From Torymus aiolomorphi (lineage: Eukaryota > Arthropoda > Insecta > Hymenoptera > Torymidae), in NCBI GenBank assembly GCA_036365515.1, contig CM070875.1, positions 94,229,628-94,293,627 of the forward strand: DNA of 64,000 nt, given 5' to 3'. The position numbers and the translations under genes were made by a program. The notes beneath the pieces are model-generated. The model was not told the DNA's origin. It did not search any database and was given only the letters and a program-made list of their open reading frames with translations. Shown here piece after piece: positions 32,085-44,186 of the stretch (position 1 is its first letter; each line of letters begins with the position of its first letter).

Positions 32085-32957
32085 TGTCACGGGGTGGTTA
32101 TTTGGGCTAAGGCACGTTTCACCTGCGTACCTTAGCGGTTCAACTCCGGGTCCTCCGGTTCAACTCGCGGAGACCCAATAGCCAGATTAGGCAGCGGACG
32201 CTACAACGTCGTGCAATGCTAAACCTAATCTGGTTACTTACCGTGCCACACGCAAGTTGAAGACTCGCGCTTTATTTCTCACCAGTGACTCGAACTCCTC
32301 TCCTGGTCACTGGTTCGTGTGCCGGCTGCTCAGATGTAACGAAACGTATTCTCTTACGTAATGACCGCGGAGGCGTTGGGAAGCGGGGAATGACTAAGGT
32401 CGCGAAATGATAACTCAAGTGGTTAAAGTTAATAACAAAAGACTATGGTTTATTAAATAAAAGGCTAAATGAGTTGAATGAATAATTAATAATTTAGACA
32501 GTGAAAGTGTCGCGTTGAAATAGGTTAATTTCCCTACCTAATGAGTCTACGCGAGTGAGAGAGCGGTCGCGCTCGCGTGTCGCGACACACACACACACTT
32601 AACCTAGCCTGAGAGAGAACAGGCTACTAACGCATGTCGTCTGCGCACTTCTTATGCGCACTTGCCGGTTACAAACTGCCGGCAAACTAAATCATTGTCG
32701 GTGACCTTCTAAGGTTGATGACTCGAGCCTGTGCTCTCTCTACGCTCGCTCTCTCTGCACAAGAACGCCTATTCGGGGCCGCTGTCCAGGTGTCGACGAG
32801 CCTGGACAAACGGTTACGCGTACTTACTCGCGACGCGGTTGATACGTGCACGCCTACCGCTATTGTAGGTTAGATTCATACGGTGTGTGAAAAATAGTAA
32901 TATATATGGGATCCTGTGAGGGCCAATACGTAGAAAGAAAACACAATTGTAGCTTGT

Positions 32958-32995
32958 GCGACGTTTCGTCAGCTTGATTACTGACCTCTTCAGGC
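32958..32995 (-). ncRNA. Hammerhead-like core, Penelope 2 minus copy
   Basis: Minus strand: GC, core CTGAAGA, stem II GTCAG/CTGAC, GAAAC, GTC, GC. Identical to the plus-copy core at 37656-37693. Stem I is only two base pairs as drawn, so confidence is lower than for Penelope 1. Confidence 0.5.
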
Positions 32996-33248
32996 TTTAT
33001 TAAAAAAATATACAAAATGGTTAGAATTTATTTTACAATTAAACAGAGATAATAAATTAACAATAATAATTATACCAGGCTTACCACAACAAAAAATCTA
33101 TGCTAATAAAAGATGACTTTATTAGCAACGTCGAACGAATAAAGTCAATGTTGTGGGAAACCGTACACATCTCTACTTATATATATACGAGTCAGTTTGT
33201 TTACATATATAAAGTCATAATAGAAAGTTAAAGAGCGATTTGTATACA

Positions 33249-35118
33249 TTATTTAAATTTTTGTGTATCCTCTGTTTTGATAACTGTATTTTTTGTACTA
33301 TTGATGTAAATCATTTCTGAAATTTTTCGTTTTTTGTAATCAACTTCTTTATCCAATATTTGTGTATTCTCCCAATCTATAATGTGGGAGTTGTTTTGAG
33401 CATGTACAGCTATCATGGATTTGTCTTTCTTATCTTTTTCATGTTCTTTGATTCGAATTTTTAAAGCTCTTTTAGTTTCTCCCAGATATGTAGCAGGACA
33501 GGTCTTGCAGTTGATCTTATATACAACCCCACACGTATTCAGTTTTTCAAGTTTATCCTTCCCAAGCTTAATAACGTTATTAAGTTTTTTATTGATGAGT
33601 GGCACCGTGCGTATATTGTGTTTGGAAAGAATTCTACTACATTTATGAAAAAATTCTTCTTGGAATGGAATAGAAACAATAGGTTGGAGATCCCTGTTGG
33701 ACGATGTCGTTTTGTTGGAGTATTTTATTTTGCGAAGTCTGTTGTGAATGCAATTATCTATGAATGTTTTAGGATAGTCATTTAAGGACAGTATTTGTCT
33801 AATTTTACGAATGTTAATATTATGGAATTCTTCATTAGATAACAGAATCGCTCTATCCACTAAGTTAGAAATAATATTTCTTTTTTGTTGTACAGTGTGG
33901 TTAGAGTTATAATTTAATTATCTTTCGGATGCCATTGGTTTTTGGTACCAATTTGTAATTATTTTGTTGTTTGATCTGATGAGGGTGATATCCAAAAAGT
34001 TTATTTGATTATTAACTTCTATTTCATGTGTAAATTTTAAGTGTTCATTATAATTATTAAAAATATTTAAAGTTAATTCCAAATCATCTTTTCTAATGCA
34101 TAATAATATGTCATCAACATATCTAAAGTAGAAGAGAGGGACAATATTGTATTTTCTTTTTAGTGTGTCTAAACAGTCGTTTTCAAGATTTTTCATGACT
34201 ATGTCAGCAAATAAGGGAGAGCTGGGTGATCCCATAGGTGTGCCAAATATTTGTTTACATATGGTGTCATTAAAAGTGAAAAACGCGTTATCAAATAAGA
34301 ATTTAACTGCATTGCGAATTTCATCAAACGGAATTCTGCAATTATTGTGAATGTATGTAAAGCGTCTATCTAAACTTTGCAAAACCGATTCACAAGGAAT
34401 GTTGGTAAACAAAGAGTTGACATCTAATGATATTAACACATACTCATCAGGAATAACAACCTCTTTTATTTTCTTTTTTAATATGAAACTATTGTCGATA
34501 TGTGAGTGTGGCACTGATATGCAGGTTTTTAATTCATTGAGAATAGTTGGGCTACCAATAGTTGAAATGATCGGTCTTAACGGTATATTGGTTTTATGAA
34601 TTTTAGGTAAGCCATAAGCTCTAGGGAGACAAGTATCTGTCTGAGTTAGTTGATATGGGTGGTATTGTTTATGTAGATATTTGTTGTTATTCCAAGAAGA
34701 CAAATACTTATATACTTGCGATTGTAGTTTGATCAACGGATTTTTATTGATGATTTTATATGTATTTTTATCTTCTAGTAATTTGTACATTTTGTTATAA
34801 TAATCTGTCGTGTTTATGCACACATTGAGATTACCTTTATCTGAGGGTGTAAAAAAAATATGTGGATTTTCTTTCAGAAACTTTCTAGTTGCAGTTAATT
34901 CCTTTGAAAAATTGTCTATTTTTTAGTGTGATGTGTGTGTCTTTGTTAATATAATTTTTTATCGTGTTCGAAATATTTTCACGGATCTCATCTTTTACTT
35001 CCTTACTGATTTTCAAATTATTAAGTTTACATTCCAGATTTTTTATTGTAGTAACTACGTCGGTTTTGTCTATGTAAGGAATGGTGTTAAATTTGGGCCC
35101 CAACGATATCACCTTCAA
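33249..35118 (-). pseudogene. Penelope 2 minus copy: RT and GIY-YIG endonuclease, broken
   Basis: The RT frame (33918-34823) has AYGLPKIHKTNIPLRPIIS, LDVNSLFTN, IFGTPMGSPSSPLF and YVDDILL. An 18-base deletion after GSPT removes six residues present in the plus copy, and a stop (TAA for TTA) ends it at 33918. The frame resumes at 33249-33860 with an apparently intact GIY-YIG domain: GVVYKINCKTC, ATYLGETKR and IRIKEH. A 77-codon piece at 34885-35118 holds the N-terminal VISLGPKFNT segment in a third frame. The 5' end is truncated at the head-to-head junction near 35118. Confidence 0.85.
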
Positions 35119-37436
35119 TTTACGATGGAGAAGTCATGATGTCTTCCCCAGCAACACCACGAATTCGTTAAAATGCCTCAACCACACAACGTTTCATAGT
35201 AAGTGTTGTTCCCAACGGTTTATAAAGGAAAATCGAAAACTTCTCCATAGAATTTTAAAGCTTGAAATTAAAGATTGTCATATACACATACATTTTTTAC
35301 AAAAACAATTGAACAAACTTAAAACTATAATAGGACATTCTAATATTGACCCGGAAATTCTTGAAAACTTTTTTGCAATAACTGAGGAAAAAAGTTCCCA
35401 AATATTTTCAGTAAAATCCTCTAAACTTAATCACAAATTAGATGTGTTGATGAATAAACATAAAAAACAAGTGTTTACAAACAGACAAAATTGGGTTAAA
35501 AATCTAACTGACACGCACACCCCAGAATCGGTATTGAAGGTGATATCGTTGGGGCCCAAATTTAACACCGTTCCTTACATAGACAAAACCGACATAGTTA
35601 CTACAATAAAAAATCTGGAATGTAAACTTAATAATTTGAAAATCAGTAAGGAAGTAAAAGATGAGATCCGTGAAAATATTTCTAACACGATAAAAAATTA
35701 TATTAACAAAGACACACACATCACACTAAAAAATAGACAATTTTCAAAGGAATTAACTGCAACTAGAAAGTTTCTGAAAGAAAATCCACATATTTTTTTA
35801 CACCCTCAGATAAAGGTAATCTCACTGTGTGCATAAACACGACAGATTATTATAACAAAATGTACAAATTACTAGAAGATAAAAATACATATAAAATCAT
35901 CAATAAAAATCCGTTGATCAAACTACAATCGCAAGTATATAAGTATTTGTCTTCTTGGAATAACAACAAATATCTACATAAACAATACCACCCATATCAA
36001 CTAACTCAGACAGATACTTGTCTCCCTAGAGCTTATGGCTTACCTAAAATTCATAAAACCGATATACCGTTAAGACCAATCATTTCAACTATTGGTAGCC
36101 CAACGCATTTCTTATCAAAAACTATTCTCAATGAATTAAAAACCTGCATACCAGTGCCACACTCACATATCGACAATAGTTTCATATTAAAAAAGAAAAT
36201 AAAAGAGGTTGTTATTCCTGATGAGTATGTGTTAATATCATTAGATGTCAACTCTTTGTTTACCAACGTTCCTTGTGAATCGGTTTTACAAAGTTTAGAT
36301 AGACGCTTTACATACATTCACAATAATTGCAGAATTCCGTTTGATGAAATTCGCAATGCAGTTAAATTCTTATTTGATAACACGTTTTTCACTTTTAATG
36401 ACACCATATGTAAACAAATATTTGGCACACCTATGGGATCACCCATCTCTCCCTTATATGCTGACATAGTCATGGAAAATCTTGAAAACGTCTGTTTAGA
36501 CACACTAAAAAGAAGATACAATATTGTCCCTCTCTTCTACTTTAGATATGTTGATGACATATTATTATGCATTAGAAAAGATGATTTGGAATTAACTTTA
36601 AATATTTTTAATAATTATAATGAACACTTAAAATTTACACATGAAATAGAAGTTAATAATCAAATAAACTTTTTGGATATCACCCTCATCAGATCAAACA
36701 ACAAAATAATTACAAATTGGTACCAAAAACCAATGGCATCCGAAAGATTATTAAATTATAACTCTAACCACACTGTACAACAAAAAAGAAATATTATTTC
36801 TAACTTAGTGGATAGAGCGATTCTGTTATCTAATGAAGAATTCCATAATATTAATATTCGTAAAATTAGACAAATACTGTCCTTAAATGACTATCCTAAA
36901 ACATTCATAGACAATTGCATTCACAACAGACTTCGCAAAATAAAATACTCCAACAAAACGACATCGTCCAACAGGGATCTCCAACCTATTGTTTCTATTC
37001 CATTCCAAGAAGAATTTTTTCATAAATGTAGTAGAATACTTTCCAAACACAATATACGCACGGTGCCACTCATCAATAAAAAACTTAATAACGTTATTAA
37101 GCTTGGGAAGGATAAACGTGTGGGGTTGTATATAAGATCAACTGCAAGACCTGTCCTGCTACATATGTGGGAGAAACTAAAAGAGCTTTAAAAATTCGAA
37201 TCAAAGAACATGAAAAAGATAAGAAAGACAAATCCATGATAGCTGTACATGCTCAAAACAACTCCCATATTATAGATTGGGAGAATACACAAATATTGGA
37301 TAAAGAAGTTGATTACAAAAAACGAAAAATTTCAGAAATGATTTACATCAATAGTACAAAAAATACAGTTAACAATACAGAGGATACACAAAATTTAAAT
37401 AATGTATACAAATCGCTCTTTAACTTTCTATTATGA
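35119..37436 (+). pseudogene. Penelope 2 plus copy: N-terminus, RT, GIY-YIG, frameshifted
   Basis: The frame to 35836 holds the N-terminal region (FTNRQNWVKNL, LKVISLGPKFNT) absent from the minus copy. A frameshift near 35820 leads into RT (35827-37191) with LDVNSLFTN, IFGTPMGSPISPL and RYVDDILL. A 16-bp deletion at about 37116, relative to the minus copy, shifts the frame at the entrance of the GIY-YIG domain. The rest (GETKRALKIRIKEH and beyond) continues in another frame to 37436. RT motifs are intact, but the polyprotein cannot be made in one piece. Confidence 0.85.
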
Positions 37437-37655
37437 CTTTATATATGTAAACAAACTGACTCGTATATATATAAGTAGGGATGTGTACGGTTTCCCACAA
37501 CATTGACTTTATTCGTTCGACGTTGCTAATAAAGTCATCTTTTATTAGCATAGATTTTTTGTTGTGGTAAGCCTGGTATAATTATTATTGTTATTTTATT
37601 ATCTCTGTTTAATTGTAAAATAAATTCTAACCATTTTGTATATTTTTTTAATAAA

Positions 37656-37693
37656 GCCTGAAGAGGTCAGTAATCAAGCTGACGAAACGTCGC
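37656..37693 (+). ncRNA. Hammerhead-like core, Penelope 2 plus copy
   Basis: GC, core CTGAAGA, stem II GTCAG/CTGAC with an AT-rich loop, GAAAC, GTC, GC. Same geometry as the Penelope 1 cores: a long stem II and ACGT in place of a full stem III. Confidence 0.5.
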
Positions 37694-38217
37694 ACAAGCT
37701 ACAATTGTGTTTTCTTTCTACGTATTGGCCCTCACAGGATCCCATATATATTAGTATTTTTCACATTAACAATGGTGGGTGCCTCTATCAACTTTAATTC
37801 ATACGGTGTGGCCTAGATTTCTCGCAAGCATCCTCGCTGCTAGGCTGGCTTCATTGTATCGCCTCTCGTGATACTCTCTGCTGCTTTCGTGCCAGGCGAA
37901 CATGCTTACTGCACCAGGATGTTGCTGGTTCGGGAGTACGATAGGTAGTTCTAGCCTGTCGCACTATCTCTGAGCTCTCCTCGTGTTTCCGTCGAAAGTA
38001 CGGTATAACACATTTCGCGGATCACGATAGTGGCCTCAGGATGCATCACGTATGCACTCCTAAGGTTACAACTATCAAACACTTCACAATTATCACGGAA
38101 ACGCGATATCACCGCGAACTCACTATCGCGCGCGTCTGTGTCCGAACGATAACAACCACATTGATGCCGGTCGCGTCTGTGCCGGTACCTTCGTCATGCT
38201 TTCGATACAGCTCCAAT

Positions 38218-38452
38218 TGTGGGGATATGACACCCACTTCTCCACTCGTTCCAGGAAGGAAGGGGAGAGGAGAGAAATGATGAGTCGGGAGTAATAGTAA
38301 CGAGGTTTATTAATGGAGGGTACAGCGAACGCACGTCCGCACGCTCGTGAACTCGAGCAACGACTGCGGCGCGCAGGCCGCTTCTCGCCAAGCGCAACAT
38401 GGCCGCTCCCCCACTCTCTCAGTTAGAGAGAGAGAAGATCGCAGTCTCTACA
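38218..38452 (-). repeat. gypsy 3' LTR
   Basis: 235 bp, on the plus strand starting TGTGGGGATATGACACC and ending GTCTCTACA; matches 43843-44077. Confidence 0.93.
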
Positions 38453-38568
38453 CACTCCCCCCCCAAGTGCTAACGAAGTATATAAATTTGAAAATATAAA
38501 TATCAAAATAAACCTAGCGTGCTCGACAGCACTTACATACTAAAATATCACCACAGATCACAGTCGAG

Positions 38569-41100
38569 TTACGCTTTGGTCGAGGGAGTAAAAGATACTT
38601 TTCTTCTTGCGTAGGTTTTTAATACTGGTGGATCAACGGTGGTGGGCTGATTGCCATTTGGATCACCACCGGAAGGCACATCGGGAAGATTATCAGATAT
38701 CATATACGCGGGCTTTAAAAGTTCCACAGATACACTGCGTGCCGCGCCATTAATTTCTATATCAAATACTCTGACAGGGGGACGTTTTAATTCTTTATAT
38801 GGGCCCGTATATGGCCTCTCTAATGACTTTTTGGTCATGTTACGCATAAATACATGAGTACAGGTATATAAGTCTTTGAAGCAAAATGCACGCTTTTTGT
38901 AATTGTGTGCGACAGGGACTGGATGGATTTGACGCATGTACTCACGGAACTCTTCTATAAAGAAATTTGGATCCGGAGTGAAGTTTTCAGGGAGGAAAAA
39001 CTCACCTGGAAGACGCAAGGTAGTACCAAACACAAACTCCGCAGGAGACGCATTCGTGTCCTGACGAAGATGACTACGTAATCCTAATAATACTGTACTT
39101 AAGATACGGGTCCAGTCCTTGTCAACGTGACACATAATCGCCGCTTTAAATGTACAGTGCCAACGCTCGATAAGGCCATTCGCCGCAGGGTGATACGCGG
39201 TAGTGCGTATACGCTCGCAACCTATTAGGGACAAAAGAGCCGTGAATAAGCGCGATTCAAATTGCGAACCCTGATCGGAAGTGATGACCTTTGGGGCACC
39301 ATAGCGCGAGACCCAGGTGTCATAAAATGCCCTGGCAACTGTCTGCGCTGACATTTCGCGTAGCGGAACTGCCTCAATCGAGTGCGAAAAACGATCGATC
39401 ATGGTGAGCACATACTCGAAACCATTACGATTGGGAAGAGGACCAACTAGATCAATGTGCACATGGTCGAAACGACCATCGGGTGCGACGAATTTATCAG
39501 GTACAAGTTTAACATGGCGAGAAATTTTTTACTGTTGACAGTCTAAACAATTTTTACACATACGTGGAATATTACGGTGCATATTAGACCATACATAGCG
39601 CTGTCGGATGAGTCGGCCGGTGACTTTGGGGCCTGGATGAGTAGGCTTATGAAACATGTTAAACACCGTCTCACGAAGGGACTCAGGGATATATGGGCGG
39701 ATGGCTTCACCAGTGATCTCGCAGTAAATAGTAGTGTGTGCAGGGCCCCATTGGATATGCTTCAACGATAGCGGATAGTCTGGTGACTCACGAAGGGCTT
39801 TGAGCTGCTCATCGCCTTCCTGCTTTTCAGTAAGATCGTTAAGGTTAATCTCAACGGGAAGCCTGATCGATTCTACACGAGAAAGTGAGTCAGCTACAGT
39901 ATTTTCTGCACCTTTGATATATTCAATTTTTGTGGTATACTGAGCGATAAGGGACAATTGACGCGTTTGTCGCGGAGACGCCTTATCGGACTTTTGCATG
40001 AAAGCATAGATGAGGGGTTTATGATCTGTTAAGATCTTGAAGTCTCTGCCTTCAACCAAAAATGAGAAGTATTTCACAGCTTCATATATGGCCGTGAGCT
40101 CACGGTCATATGCACTGTACTTTCGCTGTAAAGGGGAGAACTTCTTAGAGAAGAAAGCTAAGGGTTCCCAAATTCCGGTCAGGGAAAGCTGTTCAAGGGC
40201 AGCACCCATTCCAGAATCGGAAGCATCAGAGACGATGCGTATTTCCGCACCTATGCGGAGGTGAACAAGCAGAGCTGCTGCTGGCAACTCCTCTTTTACA
40301 TGAATGAAGGCCTCCTCAGCTTCAGGCGTCCACAGAACGGGGCGTTTATCATTTTTGCGAGAATCGCTAAAAAGAGCATTAAGAGGGGCTTGAGAGGTCG
40401 CAGCACGAGGCATGTTACGGCGGTAAAAATTTACGGTGCCGACAAACCTGCGAAGCTCAGCTATAACTTCTGGTTTGGGGAAGTTCAAGATAGCCTCAAC
40501 CCTACTGGGAATGGGGCGGATGCCTTCACCATTCACCAGATAACCTAAAAATTCCAATTCTTCAGCAACAAAGGTACATTTTTCGACATTGAGACGGAGA
40601 TGAAACTTCTTTAGTCGTTCAAAGACCGTGCGAAGATGAGAATAATGTTCTTCAAGAGAAGATGACGCAATAAGAATATCGTTTATATACAGGTAGACAA
40701 AATTGAGATCACCTAACGCGCTATTAATGTAACGCTGGAAGGTTTGGCTCGCGTTGCGAAGCCCGAAGGTCATGTACATGAACTCGAAAAGGCCAAACGG
40801 GGTTATAATGGCCGTTTTCGGTATGTCCTCGGGGGCAACAGGAATCTGATTGAACGCTTTATGGAGATCAAGCGCCGAAAAGATTTTCTTACCGTGCAGA
40901 TTATTCGTGCAATCGTGAATATGGGCAGTCGGGTATTTATCAGGGACCGTGACGGCGTTTAAGCGCCTGTAATCGCCACAAGGTCTCCAACTGTTATCCT
41001 TTTCCAACTCCATATGGAGAGGACTTGCCCAAGGGCTGCTGGAGGGGCGGCAAAATCCTGCCTCAATCCAAGCATCGAATTCGGCTTTCGCCTCTTTCAA
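38569..41100 (-). pseudogene. gypsy pol: RT, RNase H, integrase, with stop and altered active site
   Basis: RT begins at about 41080 and contains [24 protein letters not shown] and the active-site box [11 protein letters not shown]. There asparagine stands in place of the first aspartate of the usual box (YxDD to YIND), so polymerase activity should be lost. RNase H includes [23 protein letters not shown] and LTDHKPL. The integrase zinc region ([16 protein letters not shown]) is followed by a TAA at 39529-39531. Past the stop the core continues with HIDLVGPLP, TSDQGSQFES and the glutamate in GLIERWH, to 38569. A lesion in RT and a stop before the integrase core make the element defective. Confidence 0.88.
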
Positions 41101-41700
41101 CTTGTCTGGAGCAAGTCTACGAGGACGCTCCGAGACTGGAGGCCAGAGGTTAAAATGTGATGAAAAACATCGCTATTTCTGGGGACTGTGGGCTTAGAAA
41201 CGCCCGTGATCTCCGGAAAATCAGTGAGGTTCCTTGCACATTCTGAGCCGGGAATAACTGCAAAGACAGAGTCAACCGAAACATCTCTCACAACTGCAAG
41301 GGTGTAAATATTGGTAGATGAGTCGACAAGACGACTTCTTTTAAGGTCAACAAGAAGGCCATAATGGGATAATATCGGCACCTATAATGGGATGAGGAAC
41401 ATCCGCGATGCAAAAGCTCCAGCGAATGGGGCGTCGAATGCCCAGATTAAGCGTGAGCATCGATTCGCCATAGGTACTAATTAACGAATTATTCGCTGCG
41501 AAAAGCTTGAAGGAACTGGGCTTGCCGCATGCCTTAGGATTTGCTGGGACGAGCGAAATGTCCGCACCAGTGTCAATAAGGAACGACTTGCCCGAGATAC
41601 TATCACGCACATGAAGACGTTTGGAAACGCGAGAGCCTTCTGAAGACGTCTCCTCAACAGAAGGTTGAGTTAGTTTTTTGGTGGATTTTGTTTCTGCCAC
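41097..41700 (-). pseudogene. gypsy protease
   Basis: The retroviral-type aspartic protease active site FLIDTGADISLVP lies near 41570 on the minus strand, followed by the PHPIIGADI flap-end motif. Just after it the frame shifts (near 41370), and the linker to RT (HYGLLVDLKRSRLVDSSTN to the RT start) runs in the frame at 41097-41381. Confidence 0.82.
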
Positions 41701-42537
41701 TCACCATACTTGGAGCACCACTCACGACACGACAAGGGATTATTCGGATATTTCCTATGGGCGAGGCACAGACCGGATGAATCGCGACTGGAAGAACGAG
41801 CGCGCTTAGATCTGCCTCTGGATTGAGAATTAGTGGAGTCATTAGAAGAACCTTGGCTAGCCTCAATCTTCTTAGATAACGCATCAACCTTCCGCTCCAG
41901 GCGCTTGAAAGCGGCTTCAGCATTGAAAGAGCTGGGTTTATTTGGAGAAACAGTACTAACCTGAAGGTCAGAACCGCCGGAAGTCTCAGCGAGTCTGTTG
42001 GCTGCTTCAGCTAATTTATTGAGATCGGTAGCACCAGTAGCGATAAGAATCGAACGGTGGTGTGGCGGAAGTTGATCGAGAAAAAACAGTCTGAATGATC
42101 TTATTGTCACAAGAGCCTTGATTGAGAGCACGAAGCCTCTGGAGAACTCTCGTGGGCTTACCATCAGTCAACATTTCCCCCTTTAATAATTTTCGTAGGT
42201 TATGCTCTGCTGAACTGGCAAAGGTCGCAATTAAACGTTCTTTTACTGACCTATAAATTTCTGCAGGAGCAGGGTCCTGCCTAACTATATCCCTAATAGC
42301 TGACATGCCTTCAGCACCTAACGACAGACAGAGGTAATCTACTTTGGTAGAGTCTACTGTGATCTGCGAATGTCGAAATGCCGCTTCTGCTTGAAAGAAC
42401 CACAACTCGGGATCGGTCTGAATAAAGGGCGGAATTTTAGGTATGCGCGCGCCTTCGATACGATTACCCGAGGCCGTTTCTAGCCGTTGCAACCGCTGCT
42501 GCAGTGCATCCACAGAGATCTCTGTGTTGTCCGGCAT
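41670..42537 (-). pseudogene. gypsy gag
   Basis: Starts at ATG 42537 (MPDNTEISVDALQQRLQRLE). The capsid-like part contains KIPPFIQTDPELWFFQAEAAFRHSQ-type sequence, ITVDSTKVDYLCLSL and LRKLLKGEMLTDGKPT, typical of insect gypsy Gag. A frameshift near 42090 moves the C-terminal part (LDQLPPHHRSILIATG, a coiled-coil region, a basic serine/arginine stretch) to the frame ending at 41670. Instead of a CCHC knuckle the tail has CLAHRKYPNNPLSCREWC. Confidence 0.82.
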
Positions 42538-42540
42538 CTT

Positions 42541-43842
42541 GATGAAAAAGAATGTACGCGAGACTAAAGCCGAATGCGCAAATAGCTATCCCTACGGAAC
42601 TCGAGAGTACGCTTAGGGAATAGAGGTAATCCTAATCCTCAGATGAGGTCACCTTACGCCGCTGCATATCACAAATTACCTAGTTAGTACTCGCACATAC
42701 AAACAATGATTTTTGAGGTTAATCTAATCTAAAACTTAAAATTATGTTGTTTTCTTAACGCGAACCGCGATCCAAGGCGATGCTCGGTTGCAAGGGGAGT
42801 GCTGTTTCCTCCGCGTGAATCACAGTTCTGGAGAGGAAATCAACAATCTCTCCTGCACCGGCGATCGTGCCGACGCAAAAAAAAATATGACTGTGGAGAT
42901 TCGCGTGAAAGGAGAGAAGTCACTTCCTCTTTGTAAAGCTTTTTTATCTCAAAAAAAGGTTTACACATAAATTTATTAAAAGTTATAAAAATGTAGTACG
43001 CGCGTCGCTGAAAATGTTAAAAGAAGTTTTCGTGTCACCTTGCACAAGAGCAAGCTTCAAAACATAACAGCACGCGAAATTCAAAATGGCCACCAATATG
43101 GCCGCCAAGTCCTCAGAATGCGAGACCGTTGCGCGCGAAATCGCGGTATTCAAAAACTCGCGAGTAAACACGCGCCGAGCGACGAAAATTCTCGGAAGTT
43201 AAAAATGAGTGCACGCGTGGTTTTCCTAATTTCGCAAGTCACGCACGCATACCTTGGCGCAATAAAGAACGCTGAGCGCTGCTGTGTCCCGAAGATGACG
43301 TTCAAGCTGCTGCTAGTGCCTCGGAGATAACTCGACGAGGTAGAAGAGCTGCAGCGACCGTACGTTGTTCGACGGGTGCGGTGAAAAGGCGCCGGTGACG
43401 GTGGCTTCACGCAAGGCCGCACCCGGAGATCTGGAGATCTGTTGAAGAAAGCTGCGATGCCTCGGAGATGACTCGATGAGGCACGATGATTGCGCAGGTG
43501 CACTTGAGACTCTGGGCCGATGATTTTTACACGTGTGTGCCGGCGTGCCAGCATGCACACGTCGAGGTCGACCAAGGTCGAGGTTTCCCGTATGCGCCGG
43601 CGTGCCAGCACGTACACGTCGAGATCGACCAAGGTTGAGGTTTCCCGTATGCGCCGGCGTGCCAGCACGCATACGGGAGAATAGAAAAATCTCCTCAGCG
43701 GCGAAATGCCGGAAACGTTGCCGAGGCTTGGTTTGCGGTACGGAGATACGTGCCGCAGATAAAGGCGGTGGCGGCGAAGACAGGCCGCGACAGGTCCACA
43801 CCTGTCACTCCTCCTCAGCGAATTCCTTGTCGGGGTCACCAA
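42541..43842 (-). other. gypsy 5' leader with ~66-bp tandem repeats
   Basis: Untranslated leader between gag and the primer-binding site. About 2.5 GC-rich units (each with TGCGCCGGCGTGCCAGCA and GAGGTTTCCCGTA) lie at 43528-43675. Overlapping ORFs on both strands here reflect the repeat and base composition and are not called as genes. Confidence 0.7.
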
Positions 43843-44077
43843 TGTGGGGATATGACACCCACTTCTCCACTCGTTCCAGGAAGGAAGGGGAGAGGAGAGA
43901 AATGATGAGCCGGGAGTAATAGTAACGAGGTTTATTAATGGAGGGTACAGCGAACGCACGTCCGCACGCTCGTGAACTCGAGCAACGACTGCGGCGGAGG
44001 CCGCTTCTCGCCAAGCGCAACATGGCTGCTCCCCCACTCTCTCAGTTAGAGAGAGAGAGAAGATCGCAGTCCCTACA
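43843..44077 (-). repeat. gypsy 5' LTR
   Basis: 235 bp copy of 38218-38452 with one 2-bp gain in a GA run, one 2-bp loss and a few substitutions. Confidence 0.93.
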
Positions 44078-44186
44078 CAATACTGCATCGAGGCGCCATC
44101 TAACGTTCATTACTACGAACATATATATTGCCGATTTATTATCGACGTCGGTACGGCAGGCCGTGACAATATCTTTTCAATTTTAT

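Larger units (their letters stand above)
32888..37796 (+). mobile_element. Penelope-like element 2, two copies head to head
   Basis: A minus copy (32888 to about 35118) and a longer plus copy (about 35119-37796) meet at their 5' sides. The outer ~2.2 kb are inverted repeats. A perfect 14-bp duplication ATTCATACGGTGTG flanks the whole (32874-32887 and 37797-37810). The family differs in sequence from Penelope 1 but has the same arrangement and the same type of hammerhead core at both outer ends. Confidence 0.88.
38218..44077 (-). mobile_element. Ty3/gypsy element, 5860 bp
   Basis: LTRs of 235 bp each lie at 38218-38452 and 43843-44077, flanked by CAAT (38214-38217 and 44078-44081). The primer-binding site on the minus strand reads TGGTGACCCCGAC one base from the 5' LTR; a G-rich polypurine tract (complement of 38455-38463) abuts the 3' LTR. 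Gag, protease, RT-RNase H and integrase follow in gypsy order; no env-like ORF is seen. LTRs differ by only a few bases and short indels, so insertion is recent. It lies within element X. Confidence 0.93.
32085..44168. mobile_element. Solo-LTR-like element X, split by two further insertions
   Basis: Termini TGTCACGG (32085) and CCGTGACA (ending 44168) are inverted and flanked by ATAT (32081-32084 and 44169-44172). Its own sequence is 32085-32887, 37811-38217 and 44082-44168, about 1.3 kb in total without an ORF. TG...CA ends, a 4-bp duplication and lack of coding fit a solo LTR of a gypsy or BEL-type element, but no second LTR is in the window to prove it. It interrupts copia 2 gag. Confidence 0.65.

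Noticed and set aside
44078..44085. ATACT as the gypsy target duplication
   Set aside because: It does not occur on the left side; shifting the LTR end by two bases gives CAAT on both sides and equal 235-bp LTRs.
43150..44088. 312-aa minus-strand ORF across the gypsy LTR and leader
   Set aside because: Composition-driven frame over LTR and tandem repeats; contains no Gag motif and crosses the primer-binding site.
32085..44168. Reading element X as a complete LTR retrotransposon with gypsy as its internal region
   Set aside because: The gypsy has its own LTRs, primer-binding site and CAAT duplication; X contributes only ~1.3 kb of non-coding sequence.
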